Shown piece by piece: positions 35,713-45,356 of a stretch of DNA of 64,000 nucleotides. The position numbers were made by a program, and so were the translations under genes. Source of the stretch: NVTR01 sp036480115 (GTDB lineage Bacteria; Pseudomonadota; Alphaproteobacteria; Rhodobacterales; Rhodobacteraceae); contig CBDDAE010000001.1 of assembly GCA_965224795.1 (NCBI GenBank), positions 1,178,001 to 1,242,000 on the forward strand, written 5' to 3'. The first letter of the stretch is position 1. Every line of letters starts with the position of its first letter. A model generated the notes under the pieces. The model ran no database searches. It was not told where the DNA came from and saw nothing but the letters and a program-made list of their open reading frames with translations.

Positions 35713-36747
35713 ATGAATTTGACCTTACTCAAAGCCCTGTGTGAAACCCCCGGCGTTCCCGGCCACGAAGAACGTGTTCGCAGCCTGATCACAAAAGAAA
35801 TATCCGACCTGTTTGATGAGGTGACAGTGGACCCCATGGGGTCATTGCTGTGCAAACGCAATGCCGGTAAAGGCAAGTCCCCTAAAAAAATCATGCTGCT
35901 TTGCCACATGGATGAGATCGGATTCCTAGTTAGTCACATCACCGATGCAGGCTATGTTTACCTGCTGCCTGTGGGCGGCTTTGATCCGCGCAATCTTTTT
36001 TCCCGTCGTGTTCTGATTTGTACAGATAATGGCGACATAAAAGGGGTGATGAATCCTGGCGGTCCTCCAATCCATATTTCCAGTGCCGAAAATCGCAAAA
36101 AGGTACCCGAAGTCAGCGAGTTTTTCGTCGATACCGGCCTGGGCAAAGCCACCAAAAACAAGATCAAGATAGGCGACATGGTGGTTATGGACGAACCCTT
36201 TATCGAAATCGGTGACAAGATCGTTAGCAAAGCCCTGGACAACCGCATCGCCTGCTGGCTGGGAATAGAAGCGATCCGCGGCCTCAAAAATACCAAAACA
36301 AATTGCGAAATTCATGTTGCTTTCACCACCCAGGAAGAGGTCGGGTTGCGCGGCGCCCGAACAGCGTCTTACGGCATCAAACCCGATATCGGCATTGGCA
36401 TAGATGTCACTCTGTCCTGCGACACACCCGGTATTGCCGAACAAGACAGAACAACCGTTCAGGGCGAAGGTTTTGGGCTGCATATTCGTGACGGTTCGTT
36501 CATAGCCGACAAAGCGCTTGTGGCCGAATTTGACGACCTTGCCCGTAAAAAGAAAATTCCATTTCAACGCACCATGTTGCGTTCCGGCGGTCAGGACGGT
36601 GCGGCGGCGCAACAGGCGGCGGCCGGGGCCCGTGCAGTCGGTATCGTTGTCGGCACCCGCTATATTCATACCGTTACGGAAATGATCCATAAATCTGATC
36701 TAAAGGCTGCGCGCGATATTTTGGTGGCTTATCTCAAACAGGCCTAG
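35713..36747 (+). CDS. M42 family metallopeptidase (aminopeptidase/glucanase type)
   Basis: A 344-residue dizinc aminopeptidase of family M42. Visible metal sites are LLCHMDEIGF (His), ALDNR (Asp) and TTQEEVGLRGA (the catalytic Glu and metal Glu), and GIDVTLSCDTPG. An AGGAGG ribosome site lies just before ATG 35713; a longer frame starting in the previous gene is rejected. Its stop overlaps the convergent RND gene stop. Confidence 0.87.
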   Translation: MNLTLLKALCETPGVPGHEERVRSLITKEISDLFDEVTVDPMGSLLCKRNAGKGKSPKKIMLLCHMDEIGFLVSHITDAGYVYLLPVGGFDPRNLFSRRVLICTDNGDIKGVMNPGGPPIHISSAENRKKVPEVSEFFVDTGLGKATKNKIKIGDMVVMDEPFIEIGDKIVSKALDNRIACWLGIEAIRGLKNTKTNCEIHVAFTTQEEVGLRGARTASYGIKPDIGIGIDVTLSCDTPGIAEQDRTTVQGEGFGLHIRDGSFIADKALVAEFDDLARKKKIPFQRTMLRSGGQDGAAAQQAAAGARAVGIVVGTRYIHTVTEMIHKSDLKAARDILVAYLKQA

Positions 36748-39700
36748 GCGCGCCGGCGTAGTGCAAAGCCAAGGGCGCTAAAGCAAAATATCACCAGCGT
36801 TAGCAGCGCGACCCCAAAGGCAAACAGACCAAATGCCACCGGCATTCCTAAATCCAGCGCGCCTGCAGGCAGCAACAGATCAAACCCCTGCCAAATCTGA
36901 CCGGTCAACATCACCGAACCCACAGTGCCGGCAAAAATAGCGGCCGCACCAAGCCCGGCAATAAACGTTGCACCAGTGATCAGTCGCGCCCGCGCGCCCG
37001 CGCCAATCGCCCGCTTTGTGGCGCGCAGTTGCTTGCCAAAATCCTGCTGCATCGCCACCACCGCCGGCACCACCAACAACACCAGAAACATGCCAAACCC
37101 CAGCCCGTAAACCAGGGTGATAACCGTAGGCTTCAAAAACTGTGCGTCCTGAGACGTTTCAAACAATAGCGGCGTTAACCCCAGCACCGTTGTCGCCGTG
37201 GTCAACATCACCGGACGCAACCGATCAGCTGTCCCTTCAATGATTGCCGGAACCAACCCGCGATTCTCAGCGTATTCGTCAATTGTTGTAACCAGAACGA
37301 TGGAATCATTGATGATAATCCCCGTCATCCCGATCAATCCGACCACCGAAAACATGGACAGCGGTACCCCCCACGACACATGCCCATAGATCGCCCCGAC
37401 CAGGCCAAACGGGATAATAGCCATCACCACAATGGGTCGGGTCCAGCTGGAAAATATCCATGCCAGTGTCAGAAATATCCCCAACAGGCACAAAATAAAG
37501 CCAACCAGCGCATCATTCAGAAATTCCTTTTCCTGTTGCGCCAACCCAGCCAGCCGATAGGCGACACCAAAATCACTTTCAATCTTAGGCAGGATTACGT
37601 CTTCAAGTTCGGTCATTATCAGTTCAGCGCGCGCCGGGTCATCTTCGGAAAGATCACCGTTTACATTCACCAGCCGTACACCGTTTTCCCGGCGCACGGT
37701 TGAAAACCCGCTACGGCGCTGGACCGAAACGATATCCGCCAGATTTACATAATTGCCAACCCCGGTTCGCACCTGGGTGCGATCCAGAAAATCCGCCGTC
37801 AGCTCAGAACTGGGTAACTCCACGCGAATGGCGGCGGACCGTGCACCATCGGGATAAGTTGCGGCCTCAATACCGTTTAAGCGGTCGCGCAGCACAGCCC
37901 CCAGGCCGTCAATTGTAATACCCAGGGCCTGACCCTGCGGTGTTAGCTCCAGGATCAGTTCATCCTTGTCAAAGGCAAGGCTATCCTCAAGGGCCGACAC
38001 TTCGGGATATTGCGACAGCGCCGTTTTCAGGGCTTCGGCCGCTGCCTTTAAAGTGTCCGCCTCAGCGCCAAACAATTCCACATCCAGCGCATCTCCACCC
38101 GGCCCCGACCGATGGCCGCGAAAACTGACAGTTTCCGCCAGCGGGTGTTGGCGCACTGCATCCTGTATTTCAGCCACAAATGCAAAGGATGAATAAGGCC
38201 GCAAATCAGCATCAATTAACTCTATTGAAATCGCGCCCAGCTGCCAGTTTTCCTTGGTGTCTGTGCCCGACAGACCTCGCCCCGAGCCGCCGCCAATCTG
38301 TGCCACCACGTAGTCAACTGGGTTTACCCCGTGTTCAGCTTCAAAACTCGCACCCACCTCTTCGGTTGCGCGCTGCAACTCGCGCATCATTTCCAGACTG
38401 TCGACGCGGGTTGCACCGGTAGCCATGGCAAAATTACCGGAAACCGATCCCCGTTCGGGCGCGTTAAAAAACCGAAACTGTAAATCTCCACGCACAAATA
38501 TCGCCACCTGTGACGCCAGTATTACAAACGCCAGTGCCAAAACCGGATAACGGGCCCAGATCACCAAGGCCATGATTTTGCGAAATACAACTTCGCGAAA
38601 CCACGAGAACCCAACATTCACCACCCGGCTTGGCCAGTCATACCAATGGTTTTTCGCCGAATGCACCAGAGCATGGGACATATGGTTGGGCAGGATCAGG
38701 AAACACTCGATCAGGCTGGCTGTCAGAACCACGATCACGGTAAACGGGATATCAGCAATCAGCGATCCAAATCGCCCGCCGATAACCACCAGACCAAAAA
38801 ATGCGATAATCGTAGTAATGGTGGCTGAAAACACCGGCGCAAACATCCGCCTGGCTGCATTTTCTGACGCCTCAATCGGGCTTTCACCCAATCGTCGCAC
38901 TCGAAAATCAGCATGTTCACCAACGACAATCGCGTCATCCACCACAATGCCCAGCACAATGATCAGGGCAAACAACGAAATCATATTAAATGTCAGGCCC
39001 GCCAGATACATCATTGCAATCGTGCCGGTCATCGCTACCGGAATACCCGCCGCCACCCAAAAAGCCGTGCGCGCATTCAGGAATAGAAACAGCAGCATAA
39101 CCACCAACCCCAATCCCATCAGGCCGTTATTCATTAGCAGATTCAGACGGTTGGTAATGGCCTCAGAACGGGTGCGGATCAAATCCATTGACACATCCGC
39201 CGGTAAAGAAAGCTGTAAGTCTTTAGCGACGGCTTCGACCTTGGCCTGAATCTCAATGGCATCGCCACGCTCTGAACGATTGATCTTTACTAAAATTGCC
39301 GGGTGATCAGCGACAAAATACGCCCGGTCCCGGTCAATCCCTTCGGTGCGAACCCGGGCCACATCCCCAATTGTCAACTTGGACCCATCCGAATTTGTAC
39401 GCAAAACAATAGCCGAAATTTCGCCCGCAGATCGTTTGGCCACGCCGGTGCGAATACGGGTCGTACCGCCGCCCACATCGCCAGCCGGATCGGCCTCGGC
39501 TTCCTGTGCAATCGCCCTGGCAATCTGCGCCATGGTCACGTCATGTTGGCGCAAAGACAGCGACGGAATTTCAACTATAGTTTCTGGGGCGGCGACGCCC
39601 TGAACCGTTGTTCGGGTCACGCCCACGGCAAATAGCCGGGTAACAAATTCATCGGCAAACCGCCCCAATTGGTCCAGTCCAACCGGGCCGGTGATCACCA

Positions 39701-40142
39701 CATCGGTAACCGGATCGCGCCAGGCACCACGGCGCACAAACGGGTCTTCTGCGGCCTCAGGCAAATTGCCAACCGCATCCACCGCCGCCTGCACGTCATC
39801 GGCAGCGCGCGACATATCCCAGCCCGGCTCAAATTCAAGCCCGATACTGGCGCGCCCTTCGCGTGACAATGAAGAAGAGCTTTCAACCCCTTCCACCGCC
39901 AACAATGCGGGTTCAAGCAGCTGAACAATGGCGCCGTCCACATCATCTGCACCTGCACCTTTCCAGGCGACTGAAACAGAAACGCTGTCGATGATGATAT
40001 CGGGGAAAAATTGCGACCGCATTCTTGGGGCCGCGGCCAATCCGGCCGCCACCAACATGACCAGCAATAAGTTAGCCGCCGTACGGTGCCGGGCGAAATA
40101 AGACAGTATGCCACCGGCAATTCCTGAAACCCTGCGCGCCAT
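36744..40142 (-). CDS. RND-family efflux permease
   Basis: An 1132-residue inner-membrane transporter with two blocks of six helices and two large periplasmic loops. The charged pair in helix 4 is in the VVDDAIVVGEH segment. It forms a proton-driven pump with the adjacent adaptor protein (3 bases upstream) and an outer-membrane channel not present here. Substrates are not identifiable. It is similar in overall length to AcrB-type permeases, with a C-terminal extension of two or three hydrophobic segments. Confidence 0.9.
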   Translation of the reverse strand: MARRVSGIAGGILSYFARHRTAANLLLVMLVAAGLAAAPRMRSQFFPDIIIDSVSVSVAWKGAGADDVDGAIVQLLEPALLAVEGVESSSSLSREGRASIGLEFEPGWDMSRAADDVQAAVDAVGNLPEAAEDPFVRRGAWRDPVTDVVITGPVGLDQLGRFADEFVTRLFAVGVTRTTVQGVAAPETIVEIPSLSLRQHDVTMAQIARAIAQEAEADPAGDVGGGTTRIRTGVAKRSAGEISAIVLRTNSDGSKLTIGDVARVRTEGIDRDRAYFVADHPAILVKINRSERGDAIEIQAKVEAVAKDLQLSLPADVSMDLIRTRSEAITNRLNLLMNNGLMGLGLVVMLLFLFLNARTAFWVAAGIPVAMTGTIAMMYLAGLTFNMISLFALIIVLGIVVDDAIVVGEHADFRVRRLGESPIEASENAARRMFAPVFSATITTIIAFFGLVVIGGRFGSLIADIPFTVIVVLTASLIECFLILPNHMSHALVHSAKNHWYDWPSRVVNVGFSWFREVVFRKIMALVIWARYPVLALAFVILASQVAIFVRGDLQFRFFNAPERGSVSGNFAMATGATRVDSLEMMRELQRATEEVGASFEAEHGVNPVDYVVAQIGGGSGRGLSGTDTKENWQLGAISIELIDADLRPYSSFAFVAEIQDAVRQHPLAETVSFRGHRSGPGGDALDVELFGAEADTLKAAAEALKTALSQYPEVSALEDSLAFDKDELILELTPQGQALGITIDGLGAVLRDRLNGIEAATYPDGARSAAIRVELPSSELTADFLDRTQVRTGVGNYVNLADIVSVQRRSGFSTVRRENGVRLVNVNGDLSEDDPARAELIMTELEDVILPKIESDFGVAYRLAGLAQQEKEFLNDALVGFILCLLGIFLTLAWIFSSWTRPIVVMAIIPFGLVGAIYGHVSWGVPLSMFSVVGLIGMTGIIINDSIVLVTTIDEYAENRGLVPAIIEGTADRLRPVMLTTATTVLGLTPLLFETSQDAQFLKPTVITLVYGLGFGMFLVLLVVPAVVAMQQDFGKQLRATKRAIGAGARARLITGATFIAGLGAAAIFAGTVGSVMLTGQIWQGFDLLLPAGALDLGMPVAFGLFAFGVALLTLVIFCFSALGFALRRRA

Positions 40143-40145
40143 GTC

Positions 40146-41618
40146 CTAGCCCCCCATCCGGCTTTCAATGCGTTCCACCACCTGCACCGGAACTTGGTCC
40201 TGTCTCAACTGGCCCAATACCCGTTCTTTCGCCTCGGCTGGCATCCGTTGGTTGTTTTCAATAAAATCAACCAGCAAAGCCCGACGTTCATCCGTCAGTT
40301 CAAGCATTTCTGGTTCCGACGCCGCCGCTACCAGCTCATCTTGTGCGTCACCTGGCCGGATTGGTTTGATCTTGATGCCGGCACCCAAAAGCGGCGATCT
40401 TTCACCAACCACTTCTTTGCCAAGTAAGGCGTCACTGCGCACAATCACGTTGTCGCCCTGACGCCGCAGCAATTGCACGGCCACCACTTCAAGCCGATCC
40501 TCTTCGCCCACGACCAAAACACTTGGCTTCGCATCAACTGCACTTGCGGGTAAAACCACCACATTTTCCAGCGCCGGTTCACTAATTTTTACAGTGACAA
40601 AATCGCCGGGGCGAAACCCTTTGGCATCAGCAATACGCGCAAACAACAAACGCCCTGTTTGCCCCTCACCGACCACAGCACTTTCGCGTGAAATTGTGCC
40701 TTTAGTGGTTAAATCCACACCGAAAATATCCAGCGATATAACAACATCCGACAGCAACAACCCGCCATCCGCATCTAGCAGCCGGGTATATTGCGGCGTA
40801 GACACCCGAAATGTAACCTCTAACGATGCCGCGTCGACAATTTGCGCAAGTCTTTCGTTATTGGTAACCAACCCGCCCTGCACCGCGCTAACCTGGGTAA
40901 GACTGCCAGAAAACCCAGCATATATTCGGGTGTCGTCAAGACTTCTCTGGGCCTCGCTTAGTTTGATTTCGCGCCGAGACAGCGCCGTGTTTGCCTGATC
41001 AACACGTGCCTGGCCCTTTGCCAAAATCTGTCGGCGCGCCAATACAGATTGCTTGGCCGAAGAAACCGCCAATTCCGCGTTCTCCACTGCCGGTCCGGTG
41101 CCAACGCCACGAGCTAATAAATCAACCTGCCGGGTCAAGGCAAGTTCACGAAGTCGAACCTGATCCTGTGCTGACATCAACTCATCGCGATCCAGTTCAA
41201 GCCCGCGCGCAGCGTCGCGTTGTTCGGCCTCGGCCTCGGCTACATCAGTGCGCGCCAAAACAAGCGTCGCCTCGGCATCCAATGGGTCGATCCGGGCAAT
41301 CAATTGCCCGGCCTGCACATTACCGCCCTCAACAAATCCTTCTGCCAATTCAACAATCATGCCGCCAGTGGTGGCGCGCACATCCAGCGTCCGCTGGCTT
41401 CGAACTTCGCCAAAACTGGTCAAAACCGGGGTAATAACCCCCGGTGTTACTGCGATTACATTAGCCGCAAAAACCCGCTCGCGCGCCGGGCGAGGATTGG
41501 CTTGCTGTTCCTGACGGGTTTTCATCGCAACGAAAAAGGTGTTCCCGGCCCAAGCCAACAAGCCCACCGTCAAAGACAGCAGGAATATACCAACCAGACT
41601 ACGGCGCAAAAATCTCAT
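40146..41618 (-). CDS. RND efflux periplasmic adaptor (membrane fusion protein)
   Basis: A 490-residue adaptor: an N-terminal membrane helix (LVGIFLLSLTVGLLAWAG), a biotinyl-lipoyl hairpin domain, a long coiled-coil hairpin, and a beta-barrel domain. It links the RND permease to an outer-membrane channel. Its stop lies three bases before the permease start, so the pair forms an operon. Confidence 0.9.
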   Translation of the reverse strand: MRFLRRSLVGIFLLSLTVGLLAWAGNTFFVAMKTRQEQQANPRPARERVFAANVIAVTPGVITPVLTSFGEVRSQRTLDVRATTGGMIVELAEGFVEGGNVQAGQLIARIDPLDAEATLVLARTDVAEAEAEQRDAARGLELDRDELMSAQDQVRLRELALTRQVDLLARGVGTGPAVENAELAVSSAKQSVLARRQILAKGQARVDQANTALSRREIKLSEAQRSLDDTRIYAGFSGSLTQVSAVQGGLVTNNERLAQIVDAASLEVTFRVSTPQYTRLLDADGGLLLSDVVISLDIFGVDLTTKGTISRESAVVGEGQTGRLLFARIADAKGFRPGDFVTVKISEPALENVVVLPASAVDAKPSVLVVGEEDRLEVVAVQLLRRQGDNVIVRSDALLGKEVVGERSPLLGAGIKIKPIRPGDAQDELVAAASEPEMLELTDERRALLVDFIENNQRMPAEAKERVLGQLRQDQVPVQVVERIESRMGG

Positions 41619-41712
41619 ATCCGGTGCCTTGAGTTACGTGTGCTTACTACAGCTTAATATAGTTGAAACGATAAAACCGTCCATTCAACATAGTGTTAAA
41701 CGGGCGTGGTTT

Positions 41713-42240
41713 CTATTTCCGTCGCAAATGTTCATCCAAACGCGGCATTATTTCCACAAAATTGCACGGCATATGGCGAAAATCCAATTGGGGTGCCAGG
41801 ATTTCATCCCAGGCATCTTTGCAAGCTCCAGGGCTGCCGGGCAGCGCGAACAGATACGTCCCGTTTGCGACGCCGCCCGTAGCGCGACTTTGCACCGCCG
41901 ATGTGCCTATCTTTTTCATCGACACAATGGTGAACACGGTGCCAAACGCTTCGATCTCTTTTTCATAAACGTCGCGATGCGCCTCAACCGTCACATCACG
42001 CCCGGTCAGACCCGTTCCGCCGGTTGAAAGGATCACATCAATGGCCGGGTCATCACACCAGTCGCGCAACTGCCGGGCAATCTGATCCCGCTCATCGGTA
42101 ACAATACCACGTGCCGCTAACTGATGCCCGGCGGCTGCAATACGATCCACCAAAACCTGACCCGAGCGGTCATCCTCCAGCGTTCGGCTATCCGAAACCG
42201 ATAAGATCGCAATTTTCACTGAGATGAATTCGCGGCTCAT
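41713..42240 (-). CDS. moaB: molybdenum cofactor biosynthesis protein B
   Basis: A 175-residue molybdopterin adenylyltransferase-like protein (MogA/MoaB fold), with LSTGGTGLTGRDVTVEA and FALPGSPGACKDAWDEIL. It activates molybdopterin with AMP before metal insertion. The start overlaps the stop of the uracil-DNA glycosylase by four bases. Confidence 0.9.
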   Translation of the reverse strand: MSREFISVKIAILSVSDSRTLEDDRSGQVLVDRIAAAGHQLAARGIVTDERDQIARQLRDWCDDPAIDVILSTGGTGLTGRDVTVEAHRDVYEKEIEAFGTVFTIVSMKKIGTSAVQSRATGGVANGTYLFALPGSPGACKDAWDEILAPQLDFRHMPCNFVEIMPRLDEHLRRK

Positions 42241-43016
42241 TTCCCATCCTCTAAACGTGCCTGCAACATCAGCAAATCATGCCAGGCATCACGTTTAGCC
42301 GCCGGATTGCGCAACAAATAGGCTGGATGAAACATCGGCAAAACCGGGTGCCCCAGCCCGCTCACCCAATTTCCCCTTAGCCGGGTAATGCCCTTTTTAC
42401 CCAAAACCGCCTGACAGGACACATTGCCCATCAACACCAGAACCTCGGGCGCTACTAATTCAACATGCCGCTTAACAAACGGCATTAGCATCGCCATTTC
42501 TGCGGGTTCCGGATCACGGTTCTGCGGCGGCCGCCAGGGCAATATATTGGTAATGTAAATTGCATCCGAAGAAACTGCGGCATCACGTGCCATGCCGATC
42601 GCCGCCAGCATCTTGTCCAGCAACTGCCCTGCCCTTCCAACGAAGGGTTTGCCTGCAATATCCTCATCCCGTCCCGGGGCTTCACCGATAATCATTACCC
42701 GAGCTTGGGCATTGCCATCGGCAAACACAGTGGTTTTTGCGCCCCGCTTTAATTCGCAATGCTCAAACCCCTGCAAGGCTTGCTCCAGATCTGCCAGACT
42801 ATTGGCCGCCTCTGCCGCTTGTTGTGCCACCGCCACTGGATCTACCCCGACAATAACTTCAGGAACCGCCACCGCCGCTTTGGGTTTTTTCACCGCAACC
42901 GCCGCCGGTAATTCATAGCGATCAACGGGCTGCTCGCAAATTGCTTCACTTGCCCCCATTTCCACCTGCCATTCCAGCAGGGTTTTCGCCAATTGATGAT
43001 CGATTCCCGTTTCCAT
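42237..43016 (-). CDS. uracil-DNA glycosylase (family 4-like, cysteine-poor)
   Basis: A 259-residue protein that removes uracil from DNA. Motif A is GEAPGRDED, with GKPFVGRAGQLLD, and the C-terminal motif is FHPAYLLR. Most family 4 enzymes bind a 4Fe-4S cluster through four cysteines, but here only one of those positions is a cysteine (FEHC); the other region is NILPWRPPQNRDP with no cysteine. It may be an iron-sulfur-free subtype. The start ATG at 43016 is chosen; an upstream GTG at 43037 is possible. Overlaps moaB. Confidence 0.78.
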   Translation of the reverse strand: METGIDHQLAKTLLEWQVEMGASEAICEQPVDRYELPAAVAVKKPKAAVAVPEVIVGVDPVAVAQQAAEAANSLADLEQALQGFEHCELKRGAKTTVFADGNAQARVMIIGEAPGRDEDIAGKPFVGRAGQLLDKMLAAIGMARDAAVSSDAIYITNILPWRPPQNRDPEPAEMAMLMPFVKRHVELVAPEVLVLMGNVSCQAVLGKKGITRLRGNWVSGLGHPVLPMFHPAYLLRNPAAKRDAWHDLLMLQARLEDGK

Positions 43017-43122
43017 TGCCGTTAAATTAACCGCCACACCCCACCTTTGAAACCCAATTTTGCCGCCAGCCTTGCCCGGCCGGCTTTTGCCCCCTATAAG
43101 CCAGAAAATCACCGGGGAAGTT

Positions 43123-44076
43123 ATGGCATTCCGACAGAAGCACCTACTGGGCATCAGTGACCTTCAACCGGATGATATTTCCACTATTCTTGATCTGGCC
43201 AATAAATACGCCGACCAGAACCGTGGCCACGGACCGCAGGAAAAAGTGCTGGCCGGGCTAACCCAGGTCAATATGTTTTTCGAAAATTCCACCCGCACTC
43301 AGGCCAGCTTTGAAATCGCCGGCAAACGCCTTGGGGCGAACGTGATGAACATGGCGATGCAGGCCAGTTCCATCAAAAAGGGCGAAACCCTGATTGACAC
43401 AGCACTAACCCTGAACGCCATGCACCCCGACCTGATCGTGGTGCGCCATCCCCATTCAGGCGCTGTGAACCTGCTGGCGGAAAAGGTAAACTGCGCCGTG
43501 CTGAACGCCGGTGATGGCCGCCACGAACACCCGACTCAAGCGCTGCTTGATGCCCTGACCATCCGGCGTGAAAAGGGCCGCCTTCACCGCCTGAGCATCG
43601 CCATTTGCGGCGATATCGCCCATTCCCGCGTCGCCCGGTCCAACATCCATCTGCTGGGTAAAATGGAAAACCGCGTGCGCCTGATCGCCCCCCCCACCCT
43701 GATTCCCGCCGGGGCCGCCGACTGGGGGGTTGAGGTGTTTGATAATATGGCCGAGGGCCTGAAAGATGTGGATGTGGTGATGATGCTGCGCCTGCAACGC
43801 GAACGCATGGACGGCGCGTTCATCCCGTCAGAGCGCGAATATTACCACCGCTACGGGCTGGACGCCAAGAAACTGGCCCACGCCAAAGACGACGCCATCA
43901 TCATGCATCCGGGCCCAATGAACCGCGGCGTCGAAATCGACGGCACACTGGCAGATGACATCAACCGCTCGGTGATCCAGGAACAGGTGGAAATGGGCGT
44001 CGCCGTGCGCATGGCAGCAATGGAGTTGTTGGCGCGGAATTTGACGGTGGATGCACCCAAGGGGGTGATGGTATGA
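43123..44076 (+). CDS. pyrB: aspartate carbamoyltransferase, catalytic chain
   Basis: A 317-residue enzyme that condenses carbamoyl phosphate with aspartate, the first committed step of pyrimidine synthesis. Active-site motifs are ENSTRTQASFE, VRHPHSGA, GDGRHEHPTQALLD and MMLRLQRERM. GGGGAAG precedes the ATG at 43123. No pyrI regulatory gene is present. The next gene overlaps by four bases and is a PyrC-like protein without metal ligands. Confidence 0.93.
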   Translation: MAFRQKHLLGISDLQPDDISTILDLANKYADQNRGHGPQEKVLAGLTQVNMFFENSTRTQASFEIAGKRLGANVMNMAMQASSIKKGETLIDTALTLNAMHPDLIVVRHPHSGAVNLLAEKVNCAVLNAGDGRHEHPTQALLDALTIRREKGRLHRLSIAICGDIAHSRVARSNIHLLGKMENRVRLIAPPTLIPAGAADWGVEVFDNMAEGLKDVDVVMMLRLQRERMDGAFIPSEREYYHRYGLDAKKLAHAKDDAIIMHPGPMNRGVEIDGTLADDINRSVIQEQVEMGVAVRMAAMELLARNLTVDAPKGVMV

Positions 44077-45353
44077 CCACCCTCTTCACCAACGCCCGCC
44101 TGATTGACCCCGAAGCACAAACCGAAACCCTCGGCGCATTACTCGTCAAAGATGGCAAAATCACCGAAATCTTCGACAATCCGGTGCCTGACATAAGTCT
44201 GACGGTTATCCGACAGGATGCTGACGGCAAATATCTGGCCCCCGGCATCGTCGATGTCGGCGTGAAAGTCTCTGAACCCGGTGAGCGGCACAAGGAAAGT
44301 TTCCGCTCGGCTGGCCGCGCCGCCGCCGCTGGTGGTGTCACCACAATGGTCACCCGCCCCGACACATTGCCCGCAATCGACACGCCCGAAGTACTGGAAT
44401 TTGTCACCCGCCGCGCCAACCAAGACGCGCCCGTTCATGTGCGCCCGTTGTCCGCCCTGACCCGGGGCCGATTGGGCCGTGAAATGGTCGAAATTGGGTT
44501 CATGCTTGACGCCGGTGCCATCGCGTTTTCAGATTGTGACAACGTCGTCACCGATAACAAAGTCCTGTCGCGCTGTATGACCTATGCGCGCTCGCTTGGC
44601 GCGCTGGTCATTGGCCACCCGCAAGATCCCGGCCTGTCCAAGGGCGGCGCTGCCACCTCGGGAAAATTCGCGTCATTGCAGGGCCTGCCATCGGTGTCCC
44701 CCATGGCCGAGCGCATGGGGCTGGACCGTGATCTGGCATTAGTTGAAATGACCGGCGTGCGCTATCACGCCGACCAAATTACCAGTGCCCGTTCGCTGCC
44801 ACCGCTGGCCCGCGCCAAGGCGAACGGGCTGGATGTCACCGCCGGGATCAGCATCCACCACCTGACGTTGAACGATCTGGACGTTGGCGACTACCGCACT
44901 TTTTTCAAGGTAAAACCGCCACTTAGGTCGGAGGATGATCGCCAAGCTATGGTACAGGCCGTGGCTGACGGCACCATTGATATCATCAGTTCTATGCACA
45001 CGCCCCAGGATGAAGAAAGCAAGCGCCTGCCCTTTGAAGAGGCCGCCAGCGGTGCCGTCGCCATGGAAACCCTGCTGCCAGCCGCCCTGCGTCTGTACCA
45101 TGCCGGGGCGCTGACTTTGCCACAACTGTTTCGCGCCATGTCACTGAACCCGTCCAAGCGACTGGGACTGGAAACTGGGCGACTAAGCGTTGGGGCGCCG
45201 GCTGATCTGGTGATGTTTGATGCCGACGCACCGTTTGTTCTGGACCGTTTCAAGCTGCATTCAAAATCTAAGAACACGCCATTTGACGGCCAGCGCATGC
45301 AGGGTAAAGTCATCGGTACCTGGGTGGACGGAAAATCGGTTTTTGGGGGATAG
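44073..45353 (+). CDS. dihydroorotase-like protein, probably non-catalytic (PyrC'/PyrX type)
   Basis: A 426-residue member of the dihydroorotase family, but the metal ligands are missing. The usual DxHxH reads DVGVKV; the second-histidine position reads HADQIT; the TDHAPH motif reads SMHTPQ. The rest of the fold is well kept (EPGERHKESF, AAAAGGVTTMV). It overlaps pyrB by four bases (ATGA). This is the arrangement known in Pseudomonas, where an inactive PyrC-like protein is needed to assemble PyrB. I infer the same role; a separate active dihydroorotase should exist elsewhere. Confidence 0.85.
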   Translation: MTTLFTNARLIDPEAQTETLGALLVKDGKITEIFDNPVPDISLTVIRQDADGKYLAPGIVDVGVKVSEPGERHKESFRSAGRAAAAGGVTTMVTRPDTLPAIDTPEVLEFVTRRANQDAPVHVRPLSALTRGRLGREMVEIGFMLDAGAIAFSDCDNVVTDNKVLSRCMTYARSLGALVIGHPQDPGLSKGGAATSGKFASLQGLPSVSPMAERMGLDRDLALVEMTGVRYHADQITSARSLPPLARAKANGLDVTAGISIHHLTLNDLDVGDYRTFFKVKPPLRSEDDRQAMVQAVADGTIDIISSMHTPQDEESKRLPFEEAASGAVAMETLLPAALRLYHAGALTLPQLFRAMSLNPSKRLGLETGRLSVGAPADLVMFDADAPFVLDRFKLHSKSKNTPFDGQRMQGKVIGTWVDGKSVFGG

Positions 45354-45356
45354 GAA

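Noticed and set aside
38572..39249. Plus-strand frame of 225 codons inside the RND permease
   Set aside because: Antisense of a well-supported gene with no domain and low complexity.
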